Below are positions 37,780-47,603 of a stretch of DNA of 64,000 nucleotides, in pieces; the first letter of the stretch is position 1; the number at the start of each line of letters is the position of its first letter. A program made the position numbers and the translations under genes. The notes below the pieces were generated by a model. That model did not search any database. It was not told the DNA's origin and saw only the letters and a program-made list of their open reading frames with translations. The DNA comes from Paenibacillus sp. V4I3 (GTDB taxonomy: Bacteria; Bacillota; Bacilli; Paenibacillales; NBRC-103111), in the NCBI RefSeq assembly GCF_030817215.1, contig NZ_JAUSZA010000001.1:3942501-4006500 (forward strand), given 5' to 3'.

Positions 37780-37807
37780 TTGGATTCATTCCAATATGAC
37801 GTATACT
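37780..37807 (+). promoter_or_regulatory. Promoter of nusB
   Basis: TTGGAT at 37780-37785, 16 bases, TATACT at 37802-37807. Confidence 0.55.
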
Positions 37808-37846
37808 AGTAAAAAGAGTTTTTTAGGACGAGTTACATCCATGATT

Positions 37847-37876
37847 GCTTAAGAAGTCAGTTTTCTGGCGAAAACT
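37847..37876 (+). repeat. Hairpin unit before nusB
   Basis: GCTTAAGAAGTC followed by AGTTTTC-TGGC-GAAAACT at 37859-37876, ending just before TTTAGGAGG. Single copy of the element seen before accC and asp23. A degenerate relative (AACGTTTTTCACAAAACTCTT, about 38391-38411) stands before folD. Confidence 0.7.
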
Positions 37877-37891
37877 TTTAGGAGGACCACA

Positions 37892-38350
37892 ATGAAACGC
37901 AGAATTGCACGAGAAATTGCCGTACAAAGCCTTTACCAAATCCAGATGAATGAGGCTACACCTCAGGAAGCTGTCCAAATTGCGATTCATGAAGCAGAGC
38001 ATGATAATGAAACAGAGTTGAATTTTTCCGGAGATAAAATTGACCCTCTATACATTGTTGAACTCGTTGAGGGTACATACAGTAACAAAGTTAGAATTGA
38101 TGAACTGCTTGAAGAGTACTTAAAAGGTTGGGCGATGGACAGGCTCTCACGGATTGATCGTGAAGTGTTGCGTTTGGCTGTGTATGAAATGCTGTACAGA
38201 GATGATGTTCCACCTAAAGTTGTCGTCAATGAGGCGATTGATTTGGCCAAGCATTATGGCACGGAGGAGTCAGGCAAGTTCGTTAACGGTGTACTTGGTA
38301 AAATGATTAAAGAAGTTGAAGATTTAAAGGGCAAAGTAACACCGTCCTAA
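37892..38350 (+). CDS. nusB: Transcription antitermination factor NusB
   Basis: A 152-residue helical protein that works with NusA and NusE on boxA RNA, mainly for ribosomal RNA genes. It shows ARESIAVQSLYQIQMNE-type start, DRLSRIDREVLRLAVYEML and VVNEAIDLAKHYGTEESGKFVNGVLGKM near the end. TAGGAGG precedes the ATG. Confidence 0.95.
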   Translation: MKRRIAREIAVQSLYQIQMNEATPQEAVQIAIHEAEHDNETELNFSGDKIDPLYIVELVEGTYSNKVRIDELLEEYLKGWAMDRLSRIDREVLRLAVYEMLYRDDVPPKVVVNEAIDLAKHYGTEESGKFVNGVLGKMIKEVEDLKGKVTPS

Positions 38351-38424
38351 TTAACATTGATTATTCAACCATTTATATATAGCCATAGCAAACGTTTTTC
38401 ACAAAACTCTTAGGGGGAAATAAC

Positions 38425-39291
38425 ATGTCTGCAAAAGTTATTAATGGGAAAGAACTCGTGAGTTCCATCCGTGAGGAGATCAGGTCGGATGCGGCCGTGC
38501 TTACTGCGCAAGGCAACCAGCCTGGTCTTGTCGTTGTTATTGTGGGAGAAGATGCGGCTTCACAGGTATATGTAAGAAATAAAGCGAAAGCCTGCGATGA
38601 TGTAGGGATTTATTCCGAAGTACATCGTTTACCGGAAAATACAACGCAGCAAGAGTTAATTGCACTTATTCATAAATTTAATAGCGATAACCGAATTAAC
38701 GGCATTCTTGTTCAATCACCGCTGCCTAAGCATATCAATGAAGAAGCAGTTGTTGATGAAATTGATCCGCTTAAGGACGTGGATTGTTTCCACCCTATTA
38801 ATGTCGGTAACTTGATGATTGGCAAAGACGGTATGAAACCATGTACACCGCATGGTGTTATCGAAATTCTAAAACGCACAGGAGTCGAAATAGCTGGTAA
38901 GCACGCTGTAGTTGTAGGAAGAAGCAACATCGTAGGCAAACCAATGGCTATGCTTCTTCTGCGCGAGCACGCGACGGTATCCGTTGTCCACTCTCGTACT
39001 CCGAATATGGAGGAAATCACGAAACAAGCGGATATTCTTGTTGTTGCTGTTGGTAAAGCTCATTTGATTAAAGCTCAACACGTGAAGCCTGGTGCTGTCG
39101 TTATCGATGTGGGGATGAATCGTCCTGCTGACGGTAAACTGACAGGGGATGTTGATTTCGAAGCGGTAAAAGAGATTGCAAGTGCAATCACACCCGTACC
39201 AGGTTGCGTAGGTCCAATGACGATTACCATGCTGCTTCGCAACACGGTTGATGCAGCTAGTCGCGCAGCTAAAGCGAATGTGAGCGTTTAA
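38425..39291 (+). CDS. folD: Bifunctional FolD (methylene-THF dehydrogenase/cyclohydrolase)
   Basis: A 288-residue enzyme that interconverts methylene-, methenyl- and formyl-tetrahydrofolate. It shows YVRNKAKACDDVGI with the catalytic Lys near residue 56, GILVQSPLPKHI, the nucleotide loop GRSNIVGKPMAMLL and late PVPGCVGPMTITMLL. The ribosome site is TTAGGGGG. Confidence 0.96.
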   Translation: MSAKVINGKELVSSIREEIRSDAAVLTAQGNQPGLVVVIVGEDAASQVYVRNKAKACDDVGIYSEVHRLPENTTQQELIALIHKFNSDNRINGILVQSPLPKHINEEAVVDEIDPLKDVDCFHPINVGNLMIGKDGMKPCTPHGVIEILKRTGVEIAGKHAVVVGRSNIVGKPMAMLLLREHATVSVVHSRTPNMEEITKQADILVVAVGKAHLIKAQHVKPGAVVIDVGMNRPADGKLTGDVDFEAVKEIASAITPVPGCVGPMTITMLLRNTVDAASRAAKANVSV

Positions 39292-39299
39292 TTAGGAGT

Positions 39300-40670
39300 A
39301 TGGCGAGAAACGAGACGAAGATTTTATCTGTTAAGGATTTGAACCGGTATATTAAACTCATGCTAGAGGGCGATTCCCGTCTGCAGGATGTTTGGGTTCG
39401 TGGGGAAATCTCTAATTTCACTCACCATTCCAGCGGTCATATGTATTTTACGATGAAAGATGCGGATGGCAGACTAAAAAGCATCATGTTTGCTTCTCAT
39501 AACCAGAAGCTCGGTTTTTTACCGAAAGAGGGAACGAAAGTGATCGCTCGCGGTAATATTTCCGTATATGAAAGAGACGGAGCGTATCAGTTCTATGTGA
39601 CGGCGATGCAGCCAGATGGCATCGGCAGTTTGTATATGGCCTTCGAGCAGCTCAAGAAGAAGCTCGAAGGGGAAGGACTGTTCGCGGCGGAGCGCAAGAA
39701 ACCGATTCCTCGGTTTCCGCGCGCGATCGGCGTGATTACGTCTCCGACAGGGGCTGCTGTGCGTGATGTCATCATCACGCTGCAGCGCCGCTACCCGTCG
39801 GTCCAGATTCTTCTGTACCCGGTACTGGTACAGGGAGCGCAAGCAGGCCCTTCGATCGTTAAGGCGATCGAAGCCATGAACCGGCTCGGTGAAGCCGACG
39901 TGCTCATCGTGGGCCGCGGCGGCGGCTCGCTCGAGGAGCTCTGGGCGTTCAACGAGGAAGCCGTTGCGCGGGCTATCTGCGCCTCCGCGATTCCCATCAT
40001 CTCGGCCGTCGGCCACGAGACGGACTTCACGATCGCGGACTTCGTCGCCGATCTGAGAGCGCCGACGCCTACGGCGGCGGCTGAGCTCGCGGTGCCGAAT
40101 CACCTCGAGCTGAAGCAGCAGCTGTCGCAGCTTGCGCAGCGGCTGCACTACGGGCTGCTCCAGCAGCTGCGCCGCAAGCAGGAACGGCTGGAGCGCGCGA
40201 AGCGCTCCCCGTTCCTGACGAACCCCCGCAGGCAGCTGCTGATGCAGCCAGCGGAGCGACTCGACCGGCTTGCGGAGCAGCTCGGTTACCGCATGCGCCA
40301 GCGCCTAACGCTGCTAGCGGAACGGCGATTGAAGCTGGAGCGCCGCTTATCCAGCTTCAATCCCAAAGAGCAGGCCGTGTCGGCAAGGCGGCGCTTGGAT
40401 ACTTCCAAGCGGCAGATGCTCACGGCCATGCAGACCCTCCTGCGTACGAAGAAGCAGGAGTGGCAGTCCGGCGTCCGTCATTTGGACGCCCTCAGCCCGC
40501 TAAAGGTCATGCAGCGGGGCTACAGCTTGGCGTACGACGAACAAGAGCAGGAGCTCATTCGTTCCGTCTCCCAAGTGAAGGTTGGAGATTTCGTTAAGAT
40601 TCGTCTCAAGGACGGAAGATTGAATTGTCAGGTATCGGGGATGGAGGAGAACAAAGATGTCTACGAGTGA
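39300..40670 (+). CDS. xseA: Exodeoxyribonuclease VII large subunit
   Basis: A 456-residue nuclease subunit. An N-terminal OB fold (WVRGEISNFTHHSSGHMYFT) is followed by the catalytic domain (FPRAIGVITSPTGAAVRDVI, GRGGGSLEELWAFN, SAVGHETDFTIADFVAD) and a long coiled coil. The stretch 39650-40500 is strongly GC rich. The ATG lies six bases after TTAGGAG. It overlaps xseB by 14 bases. Confidence 0.95.
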   Translation: MARNETKILSVKDLNRYIKLMLEGDSRLQDVWVRGEISNFTHHSSGHMYFTMKDADGRLKSIMFASHNQKLGFLPKEGTKVIARGNISVYERDGAYQFYVTAMQPDGIGSLYMAFEQLKKKLEGEGLFAAERKKPIPRFPRAIGVITSPTGAAVRDVIITLQRRYPSVQILLYPVLVQGAQAGPSIVKAIEAMNRLGEADVLIVGRGGGSLEELWAFNEEAVARAICASAIPIISAVGHETDFTIADFVADLRAPTPTAAAELAVPNHLELKQQLSQLAQRLHYGLLQQLRRKQERLERAKRSPFLTNPRRQLLMQPAERLDRLAEQLGYRMRQRLTLLAERRLKLERRLSSFNPKEQAVSARRRLDTSKRQMLTAMQTLLRTKKQEWQSGVRHLDALSPLKVMQRGYSLAYDEQEQELIRSVSQVKVGDFVKIRLKDGRLNCQVSGMEENKDVYE

Positions 40671-40911
40671 AACGGAAGTTAGCTTTGAACTGGCCATTGA
40701 GCAGTTGGAGCGCATAGTTGCCCAATTGGAAAGCGGCGATGTGCCTTTGGAGAAAGCCATTGAGCTTTATCAAGAAGGCGTTCGGCTCTCCCATCTGTGC
40801 GGTGTGAAGCTTGAACAAGTGGAGAAGAAAATTGAGATGCTGGTTGAAGGTGAATCGGGTACTGTGAGCAGGAAGCCTTTCCAACCTGTCTTGGAAGATA
40901 AGGGGAATTAG
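40657..40911 (+). CDS. xseB: Exodeoxyribonuclease VII small subunit
   Basis: An 84-residue helical subunit with the family stretch SFELAIEQLERIVAQLESGDVPLEKAIELYQEG. The start overlaps the end of xseA, which fits coupled translation of the two parts of the nuclease. GGAGG precedes it. Confidence 0.95.
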   Translation: MSTSETEVSFELAIEQLERIVAQLESGDVPLEKAIELYQEGVRLSHLCGVKLEQVEKKIEMLVEGESGTVSRKPFQPVLEDKGN

Positions 40912-40912
40912 G

Positions 40913-41818
40913 TTGAATAAGACGTCTACCATTCATGAATATATAGCTTCCCATGCTGATATGGTTGAAGCGGCATTAATCCAAGCGCTGCCTGCAGCAT
41001 GGGATGTTCCGGGTTCTCTTCGTGAGTCCATGAATTATTCCTTAATGGCTGGAGGCAAGCGCTTGCGTCCCATTCTGGTGCTAGCAGCAGCTGAAGTGCT
41101 TGGGGGTTCCCTAGATGCAGCGATGCCTGTTGCTTTAGCCATTGAGATGGTTCATACTTACTCCCTGGTTCATGATGATTTGCCAGCAATGGATAATGAT
41201 GATTATCGCCGAGGCAAGCTGACGAATCATAAGGTGTACGGTGAGGCCATGGCCATTCTAGCTGGCGATGCATTGCTGACTCATGCTTTCTTCAGCATTA
41301 CGCAAGCCCATAAAGGCCATGGCATTCCAGCAGAACGTGTGTTGGCCATCACAGAAGAGCTTGCCATTTATGCAGGCGCTAGAGGTATGGTTGGCGGTCA
41401 AGCTGCTGATATGCTTGGAGAGCAAGGCATTACAAAGCTTGAAGAATTAGCTTTCATTCATACGCATAAGACGAGTGATCTCATTGTTTTCTCTTTACGT
41501 GCTGGCGGTCATATTGCTGGCGCAACGGATGCACAGTTGGGTGCACTTAGTGAATTCGGTAATGCCATTGGTCTTGCTTTTCAAATTCAGGATGATATTT
41601 TGGATATTATCGGTGATGAGAAGAAGTTAGGTAAGCCTGTAAAGAGCGATGAGAAGCAGCAAAAAGTAACTTATCCCTTTTTTATCGGGATCGATGCTTC
41701 GGAGCAGAAGGTTAAGGATTTGACGAATCACGCCAAAGAAGCACTGCTTCGTGCACAGATAGCACACCCAGAAAGGCTTCTCCAACTGGCGGATTACTTA
41801 ATGCAGAGAGATCATTAA
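40913..41818 (+). CDS. ispA: Farnesyl diphosphate synthase
   Basis: A 301-residue prenyltransferase that joins dimethylallyl and isopentenyl diphosphate. The first aspartate motif is DDLPAMDNDDYRRG and the second QIQDDILDI; GGKRLRPIL is the substrate loop. The start is TTG at 40913, one base after the stop of xseB. Supplies precursors for undecaprenyl and quinones. Confidence 0.94.
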   Translation: MNKTSTIHEYIASHADMVEAALIQALPAAWDVPGSLRESMNYSLMAGGKRLRPILVLAAAEVLGGSLDAAMPVALAIEMVHTYSLVHDDLPAMDNDDYRRGKLTNHKVYGEAMAILAGDALLTHAFFSITQAHKGHGIPAERVLAITEELAIYAGARGMVGGQAADMLGEQGITKLEELAFIHTHKTSDLIVFSLRAGGHIAGATDAQLGALSEFGNAIGLAFQIQDDILDIIGDEKKLGKPVKSDEKQQKVTYPFFIGIDASEQKVKDLTNHAKEALLRAQIAHPERLLQLADYLMQRDH

Positions 41819-41859
41819 TCCGTTATTGAATGTATGATTCCCCTTGCGTTTTTGTCGTT

Positions 41860-41889
41860 TTACACGAAATACCCAATTTATGATATAAT
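41860..41889 (+). promoter_or_regulatory. Extended -10 promoter before dxs
   Basis: TTACAC at 41860-41865, 18 bases and TGATATAAT with TATAAT at 41884-41889, about 48 bases before the GTG start. Confidence 0.65.
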
Positions 41890-41936
41890 GGTGAAATCGA
41901 TCTCAGTATTTTCACATTGAAAGTGAGGAAACAAGC

Positions 41937-43823
41937 GTGCTGCTCGAACAAATCAATCGGCCTGAGGACTTGAAGCGTTTATCCTTGACGGAGCTTGAGA
42001 CATTGGCTGGTGAAATCCGTCAATTTCTGATTGAGAAGCTGTCCGTTACAGGTGGACACTTGTCCTCCAATTTAGGTGTGGTTGAGCTCACCATTGCTTT
42101 ACATACCTTGTTCCACAGCCCGTATGATAAATTTATTTTTGATGTGGGTCATCAAGCTTACGTACACAAAATTTTAACTGGTCGCAAAGATAAATTCGAT
42201 ACTCTTCGCAAATACAAGGGACTTTGTGGATTCGTAAAACGTTCTGAAAGTGAACATGACGTCTGGGAAGCCGGGCATAGCAGTACTTCGCTGTCAGCCG
42301 CAATGGGAATGGCGATGGCTCGCGATCTTAAAGGTGAACACAATAAAGTTGTTGCCGTTATTGGTGATGGGGCGATTACCGGCGGTATGGCGTTAGAAGC
42401 AATGAACCACATTGGTCATGAGAAGAAAAATATTATGGTCATTCTGAATGACAATGAAATGTCGATTGCGCCCAATGTCGGGGCTATTCATAATTATTTG
42501 AGCAAAATTCGTTCGGATCGTCATTATCTGAAGGCCAAAGAAGAAGTTGAACATTTACTTAAGAAAATTCCTGCCATCGGCGGCACCTTGGCCAAAACCG
42601 CGGAAAAGCTGAAGGACAGTCTCAAATATTTTGTATTAAACGGTGTTTGGTTTGAGGAATTAGGGTTCACTTACATTGGGCCTGTAGACGGACATAATTT
42701 GCCAGTGTTGCTCGATACGCTTAAACAGGCTGAGAAAGTTAACGGTCCTGTGCTTGTTCATGTCGTAACGACCAAGGGTAAAGGGTATACGCCAGCCGAA
42801 CAGGATTCGCACAGTTGGCATGGTCCAGGACCTTACAAGATCGAATCAGGTCAGGTGCTTAAATCCGTAGGTCCCCCCATGTATACAGAAATTTTCGGGA
42901 ATACGTTAATCGAGCTTGCTGAGAAGGATTCCAGAATTGTTGCTGTTACTCCAGCTATGCCTGGAGGCTCTGGGTTACTGAAGTTCGCGAAGCAGTTCCC
43001 CAATCGGATGATTGACGTCGGAATTGCGGAGCAGCATGCGGCAACACTATGTGCAGGTCTTGCGAGTGAAGGCTTGAAACCAGTATTTGCGGTGTATTCC
43101 ACTTTTCTACAGAGAGCTTACGACCAAGTCGTCCACGACATTTGCCGTCCGAAGCTGAATGTTACATTTGCTATTGACCGTGCGGGGTTTGTAGGTCCAG
43201 ATGGCGAGACCCATCATGGTGTATACGACATTTCATTTCTACGGACGCTGCCGAACATGGTTCTTATGATGCCTAAGGACGAACGTGAATTAAGAGATAT
43301 GATGCAGACTGCTCTTGAGTACAATGATGGACCTATCGCATACCGCTATCCAAGAAACAGCGGAACGGGATCGAGTATCGTTGAAACTCCAAAGGCGATT
43401 CCAATCGGTACATGGGAGACATTGCGTGATGGGGATTATGCTGCTGTACTTGCAGTTGGGCCGATGGTGCAGATTGCCGAAGAGGCAGCCGAACAATTGG
43501 CTAAGGAAGGCATCAACCTTCGCGTTGTCAATGCACGATTCATCAAACCGCTTGATGAAGCCTACTTACTCCAGCTAGCGAGTGAGTCTATTCCAATCAT
43601 CACGATGGAAGAAGGTTCTATCCAAGGCGGACTTGGCAGCAGCGTAGTAGAATTCTACGCAGCCAAAGGTGTCGTTGGACTACACGTGCAAATAATGGGT
43701 ATCCCGGATTACTTCGTTGAGCATGGAAGCGTGAAGGAACAACGTGAAGAAGTTGGACTTACCACACAAAACTTAGTCACTGAAGTGAAGAAGCTAGTGC
43801 CACGTAAACGACAACGAGCTTAG
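41937..43823 (+). CDS. dxs: 1-Deoxy-D-xylulose-5-phosphate synthase
   Basis: A 628-residue thiamine-diphosphate enzyme that opens the MEP isoprenoid pathway. It shows [16 protein letters not shown], the thiamine motif [16 protein letters not shown] with ILNDNEMSI, catalytic Glu in [10 protein letters not shown] and YRYPRN near residue 467. The start is GTG at 41937 after GAGGAAA. Next to ispA this makes a two-step isoprenoid cluster. Confidence 0.96.
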   Translation: MLLEQINRPEDLKRLSLTELETLAGEIRQFLIEKLSVTGGHLSSNLGVVELTIALHTLFHSPYDKFIFDVGHQAYVHKILTGRKDKFDTLRKYKGLCGFVKRSESEHDVWEAGHSSTSLSAAMGMAMARDLKGEHNKVVAVIGDGAITGGMALEAMNHIGHEKKNIMVILNDNEMSIAPNVGAIHNYLSKIRSDRHYLKAKEEVEHLLKKIPAIGGTLAKTAEKLKDSLKYFVLNGVWFEELGFTYIGPVDGHNLPVLLDTLKQAEKVNGPVLVHVVTTKGKGYTPAEQDSHSWHGPGPYKIESGQVLKSVGPPMYTEIFGNTLIELAEKDSRIVAVTPAMPGGSGLLKFAKQFPNRMIDVGIAEQHAATLCAGLASEGLKPVFAVYSTFLQRAYDQVVHDICRPKLNVTFAIDRAGFVGPDGETHHGVYDISFLRTLPNMVLMMPKDERELRDMMQTALEYNDGPIAYRYPRNSGTGSSIVETPKAIPIGTWETLRDGDYAAVLAVGPMVQIAEEAAEQLAKEGINLRVVNARFIKPLDEAYLLQLASESIPIITMEEGSIQGGLGSSVVEFYAAKGVVGLHVQIMGIPDYFVEHGSVKEQREEVGLTTQNLVTEVKKLVPRKRQRA

Positions 43824-43859
43824 GCTATGGATGATAAGAATAGGAGTAACACAAATACA

Positions 43860-44694
43860 ATGTCATCGGATAAAGAACGATTAGATCTATTGCTTCTTGA
43901 GCAAGGCTATTTCGAAAGCAGAGAAAAGGCAAAGGCCGCCATTATGGCAGGCCTTGTTTTGTGCTGATGAAGAACCTGTAGATAAAGCGGGTATGAAGAT
44001 CAGCCGGAAAGCTGTATTGAAAGTGAAAGGTGCGCTTCATCCTTATGTAAGTAGAGGCGGCCTTAAGTTAGAGAAGGCATTGAAACAATTTGATATCGAT
44101 TTAAATGGAGCAGTTATGCTTGATATCGGAGCCTCAACAGGCGGATTTACAGACTGTGCTCTGCAAAATGGTGCTGCCTCTGTGTACGCCGTCGATGTTG
44201 GCTATAATCAATTGGATTGGTCGCTTCGTAATGACGAACGTGTTCATGTTATGGAGAGAACGAATTTTCGCTATACGAAAATGGAGGATTTGAACGGTCC
44301 ACGGCCAACATTTGCAAGCATTGATGTTTCTTTCATTTCGTTGAGAATTATTTTACCGCCATTGAAGGAGATCTTGTTAGATCAGGGACGAGTGGTTGCG
44401 CTCATTAAACCTCAATTCGAGGCAGGTAGAGAGAAAGTTGGAAAATCCGGTGTTGTACGCGATCCTGATGTGCATGTGGATGTGCTCACCACAGTGTTAA
44501 CTTTTGCAGAAGAGTTAGGCTTTCGCTTGAAAGGACTGACATACTCACCAATCACAGGAGGGGAAGGGAACATTGAATTCCTTGCCTATTGGTCTATTGA
44601 TACAGATGGGGATGCTTCTCTTGCTGACGCTTCTTCTCTGAAAGATTTGATTGCAGGGACGGTCAAAGAAGCACAAAAATTGCATGGCAAATAA
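43860..44694 (+). pseudogene. tlyA: TlyA/YqxC-type rRNA methyltransferase, frameshifted
   Basis: A putative 23S/16S rRNA methyltransferase or hemolysin-type TlyA protein. The S4 RNA-binding domain is in one frame (from the ATG at 43860; ERLDLLLLEQGYFESREK) and stops at TGA 43965. The methyltransferase part continues in the next frame, from ADEEPVDKAG to GEGNIEFLAYW, with the SAM site LDIGASTGGFTDC. Removing one T from the TTTTGTG around 43957-43963 joins them exactly. No slippery sequence is seen. As read, the gene cannot make the full protein; the second frame has no good start. A sequencing error is possible. Confidence 0.85.
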
Positions 44695-44742
44695 ACTCAT
44701 CTTTGAGAACGCCTTTTTGCGGCCCAGAGATGGGTTTTTTCA
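44695..44742 (+). terminator. Probable terminator after tlyA
   Basis: CATCTTTG pairs with CAGAGATG around a long loop, followed by a six-T run. Confidence 0.5.
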
Positions 44743-44846
44743 GTAGATAGGAAAGTATCAGTTTTATATATAGAGTTCGTTTACCCTTGCTTCATAAAGA
44801 AGGATTTTCCGGGTAAATCCGCGAATACTATGGCGAGGTGAAGGAC

Positions 44847-45299
44847 ATGGAACAAGGCGATGTTAAAGTCATTTTGTTAATCCTGATCATAGTTGTTGGC
44901 ATTATCTTTTGGCGCTTCCAAAGGTGGCTAGACGGACCAAATAAGAAGCGAAGAAGGATTCCTAGACGCTCAGAAATACCTCAGGATGAAGTCGTGGAGC
45001 TGCTTGAAGGAGCTGGCTTTGATGTGCTTGCCGGTAAAACCAAAATTCCTATCAGCATGACGATCAACGAAAGAGAACAGCTGGAAAGCCGGCTATTCAT
45101 CGATTATTTTGCCCAGAAAGAAGAACAAATTTACATCGTGAAAGTAGCAAAGGAACGTAAACCACTTGAAATGACAGGAAGCGCTGTTCGTGATATGCTG
45201 CTAGCCTATAGTCTGATTTATCCAGAAACTGATGGCGTGCTTTATGTGGATATGGCTCTAAACAAAATTAAAAAAATCACATTTCATATAGAGGTGTAA
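44847..45299 (+). CDS. Membrane-anchored protein of unknown function
   Basis: A 150-residue protein with one membrane segment near the start (residues about 8-23), a basic patch (KKRRRIPRR) and a soluble domain of about 105 residues ending in an acidic/hydrophobic beta pattern ([14 protein letters not shown]). No family is recognised; a nuclease-like fold is possible but not shown. The ATG at 44847 follows GCGAGGTG. It ends two bases before argR, so it is likely cotranscribed with it. Confidence 0.75.
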   Translation: MEQGDVKVILLILIIVVGIIFWRFQRWLDGPNKKRRRIPRRSEIPQDEVVELLEGAGFDVLAGKTKIPISMTINEREQLESRLFIDYFAQKEEQIYIVKVAKERKPLEMTGSAVRDMLLAYSLIYPETDGVLYVDMALNKIKKITFHIEV

Positions 45300-45301
45300 G
45301 G

Positions 45302-45751
45302 ATGAAAGGTCAAAGACATGTAAAAATCAGAGAGATAATTACGAATCACGAGATTGAGACGCAGGATGAATTGGTGGAGACTCTTCGGGCTGCTGGCTTT
45401 CATGTCACACAAGCGACAGTCTCACGTGATATCAAAGAGCTTCATCTGATTAAGGTTCCCTTGGATGATGGCAGATATAAGTACTCCATGCCGGCTGATC
45501 AGCGATTTAATCCGATGCAAAGACTACGAAGAGCATTGAGTGACCATTTTGTTAGCATTGACCATACCGACAATCTTGTCGTGATGAAATGTTTACCAGG
45601 TACAGCCAACACGATTTGCGCACTTATTGATAATCTAGAGTGGAGCGGTGTCATGGGGACGATTTGCGGAGATGATACCATTCTTGTGATTTGCCGCGGC
45701 AAAGAGAACAGCCTCACTTTTGTGGATGATGTTATGTCATTACTATCTTAA
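45302..45751 (+). CDS. argR: Arginine repressor
   Basis: A 149-residue regulator of arginine genes (AhrC in B. subtilis). The winged helix is at the start ([16 protein letters not shown]), and the C-terminal oligomer and arginine-binding domain ends in [11 protein letters not shown]. It sits directly before recN, as in B. subtilis. Confidence 0.96.
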   Translation: MKGQRHVKIREIITNHEIETQDELVETLRAAGFHVTQATVSRDIKELHLIKVPLDDGRYKYSMPADQRFNPMQRLRRALSDHFVSIDHTDNLVVMKCLPGTANTICALIDNLEWSGVMGTICGDDTILVICRGKENSLTFVDDVMSLLS

Positions 45752-45766
45752 TTTCAGGAGGAGCAC

Positions 45767-47494
45767 ATGCTTACAGAACTTTCGATTCGTAATTTGGCTG
45801 TTATTGAACATGTACATATTCGTTTCAAAGCTGGCTTTCATGTCCTAACAGGAGAAACAGGCGCAGGTAAATCGATCATCATCGATGCTTTAACACTTAT
45901 TGTTGGCGGTAGAGGATCTTCGGAATTGGTACGTTACGGTGCAGATAAAGCAGAGATAGAAGCAATGTTTGAATTACCATCCACGCATCCGGTTTGGCAT
46001 ACGCTTACAGAACTCGGCATAAGTGCAGATGCCAGTGAGCATTTGCTTATTCGTAGAGAAATCACCGCAACGGGTAAAAGCTCCAGCCGCATTAATGGTC
46101 AACTGGTCAACTTGACGATGCTGCGCAAAACAGGGGAGTGGCTGGTTAATATTCATGGTCAGCATGAACATCAATCCCTTCTGAATGTAGATGAACATAT
46201 TCATTCTCTCGATTTATTCGGTGATTCTGAAGTTGAGGCTGCGAAAAAAAACTATCAAGCTAGCTATGATCAATATATGAAACTGCAAAAAGAGCTGCGA
46301 GAGCTTCAAGAAACAAGCAAACAAGCGCTTCAAATGCTAGATTTATATCGTTTTCAAATCGATGAAATTTCGGCTGCAAAACTAAAAATGGGGGAAGATG
46401 AGACCTTAATCGAAGAGAAGCGAAAACTGGCTAACGCGGAAAAACTATTTCAAAGTTCTTCCGAGGCTTATGATTTCCTCTATGCGACGAATCGTGGCTT
46501 AGATGCTGCCGGAAAGGCGGTTTCCAGACTGCAGGATATCGTTCAACTTGATCCAACGAAGCTAAGTCCTCTTCTCGAGCAAGCGCAATCCGCGTATTAT
46601 CAGATGGAAGACGCCGCTTATCAACTGCGTGATTATCGAGATGGCATCGAGTTTAACCCTTCGCGTTTGGATTTTATTGAACAAAGATTAGATATGATCA
46701 CGTCTCTCAGGCGAAAATATGGAGAGAATATTAAAGAAATACTCGTTTATTTGGATAAAATTAAAAGTGAAGTCGATACCATTGAAAATAAAGATGAGCA
46801 TATTCGTAAATTAGAGGACAAGCTTGCGGCCGAAGAAAAGCAGTTGGGCGTAGCGGCTTTGGATCTTTCCAATTTACGCAAAGGGATTGCTGAACAGCTT
46901 GCAAGCCAAATTGAGCATGAACTTCGTGATCTGCAGATGGAACGCACGCAGTTCCGTGTACAAGTGGAACAAACACTTGACGAACGAGGCATTCTTGTTG
47001 AAGGAAACAAAGTACGTTACTCACGGCAAGGGATCGACCAGATTGAGTTTCTCATGGCCCCCAATCCTGGAGAGCCGTTACGCGGTCTTAGTAAAATTGC
47101 TTCTGGCGGGGAGCTCTCACGTATTATGCTCGCGATGAAAACGATATTTGCACGCATTGATCAAATTCCTGTCCTTGTTTTCGACGAAGTAGATACAGGT
47201 GTAAGTGGCCGCGCGGCGCAAGCTATTGCAGAAAAAATGTCCGTTTTGTCAACAAACTGCCAAGTTTTCTCGATTACGCATTTACCTCAAGTGGCTAGTT
47301 TCGCTGATGTTCATTTCTATATTCGGAAAGAAGTGGATCAAGAACGAACGTTTACACGTGTTCAAGATATGCCGGATTCTGGACGAATTGAGGAATTAGC
47401 GAGAATGCTTGGCGGAGTTGAAGTGACGGAAACCACCCTGCATCATGCAGGGGAAATGCTTGCCATGGCAAGAAATAAGAAAGCAAGGGCATGA
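45767..47494 (+). CDS. recN: DNA repair protein RecN
   Basis: A 575-residue SMC-like ATPase acting in double-strand-break repair. Walker A is GETGAGKSIIIDA, the signature is SGGELSRIMLAMK and Walker B is VLVFDEVDTGVSGRAA; the middle is a long coiled coil. AGGAGGAG precedes the ATG. Confidence 0.96.
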   Translation: MLTELSIRNLAVIEHVHIRFKAGFHVLTGETGAGKSIIIDALTLIVGGRGSSELVRYGADKAEIEAMFELPSTHPVWHTLTELGISADASEHLLIRREITATGKSSSRINGQLVNLTMLRKTGEWLVNIHGQHEHQSLLNVDEHIHSLDLFGDSEVEAAKKNYQASYDQYMKLQKELRELQETSKQALQMLDLYRFQIDEISAAKLKMGEDETLIEEKRKLANAEKLFQSSSEAYDFLYATNRGLDAAGKAVSRLQDIVQLDPTKLSPLLEQAQSAYYQMEDAAYQLRDYRDGIEFNPSRLDFIEQRLDMITSLRRKYGENIKEILVYLDKIKSEVDTIENKDEHIRKLEDKLAAEEKQLGVAALDLSNLRKGIAEQLASQIEHELRDLQMERTQFRVQVEQTLDERGILVEGNKVRYSRQGIDQIEFLMAPNPGEPLRGLSKIASGGELSRIMLAMKTIFARIDQIPVLVFDEVDTGVSGRAAQAIAEKMSVLSTNCQVFSITHLPQVASFADVHFYIRKEVDQERTFTRVQDMPDSGRIEELARMLGGVEVTETTLHHAGEMLAMARNKKARA

Positions 47495-47603
47495 AAGTAT
47501 AGATAGTCAGCATTTTCAGTTATAAAACGGAGAGAGTGGGGTTAACTTAAAGGTACGCATTTGACGACGACAATCGTCAAGGCTCAAGGAAGTGTGAAGG
47601 AGC

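Noticed and set aside
39519..40148. Long open frame antisense to xseA
   Set aside because: It lies in a GC-rich part of a well-conserved gene, has arginine-rich composition without motifs and no ribosome site.
43945..43970. Programmed frameshift in tlyA
   Set aside because: No slippery heptamer or following structure is seen, and the family is not known to use frameshifting.
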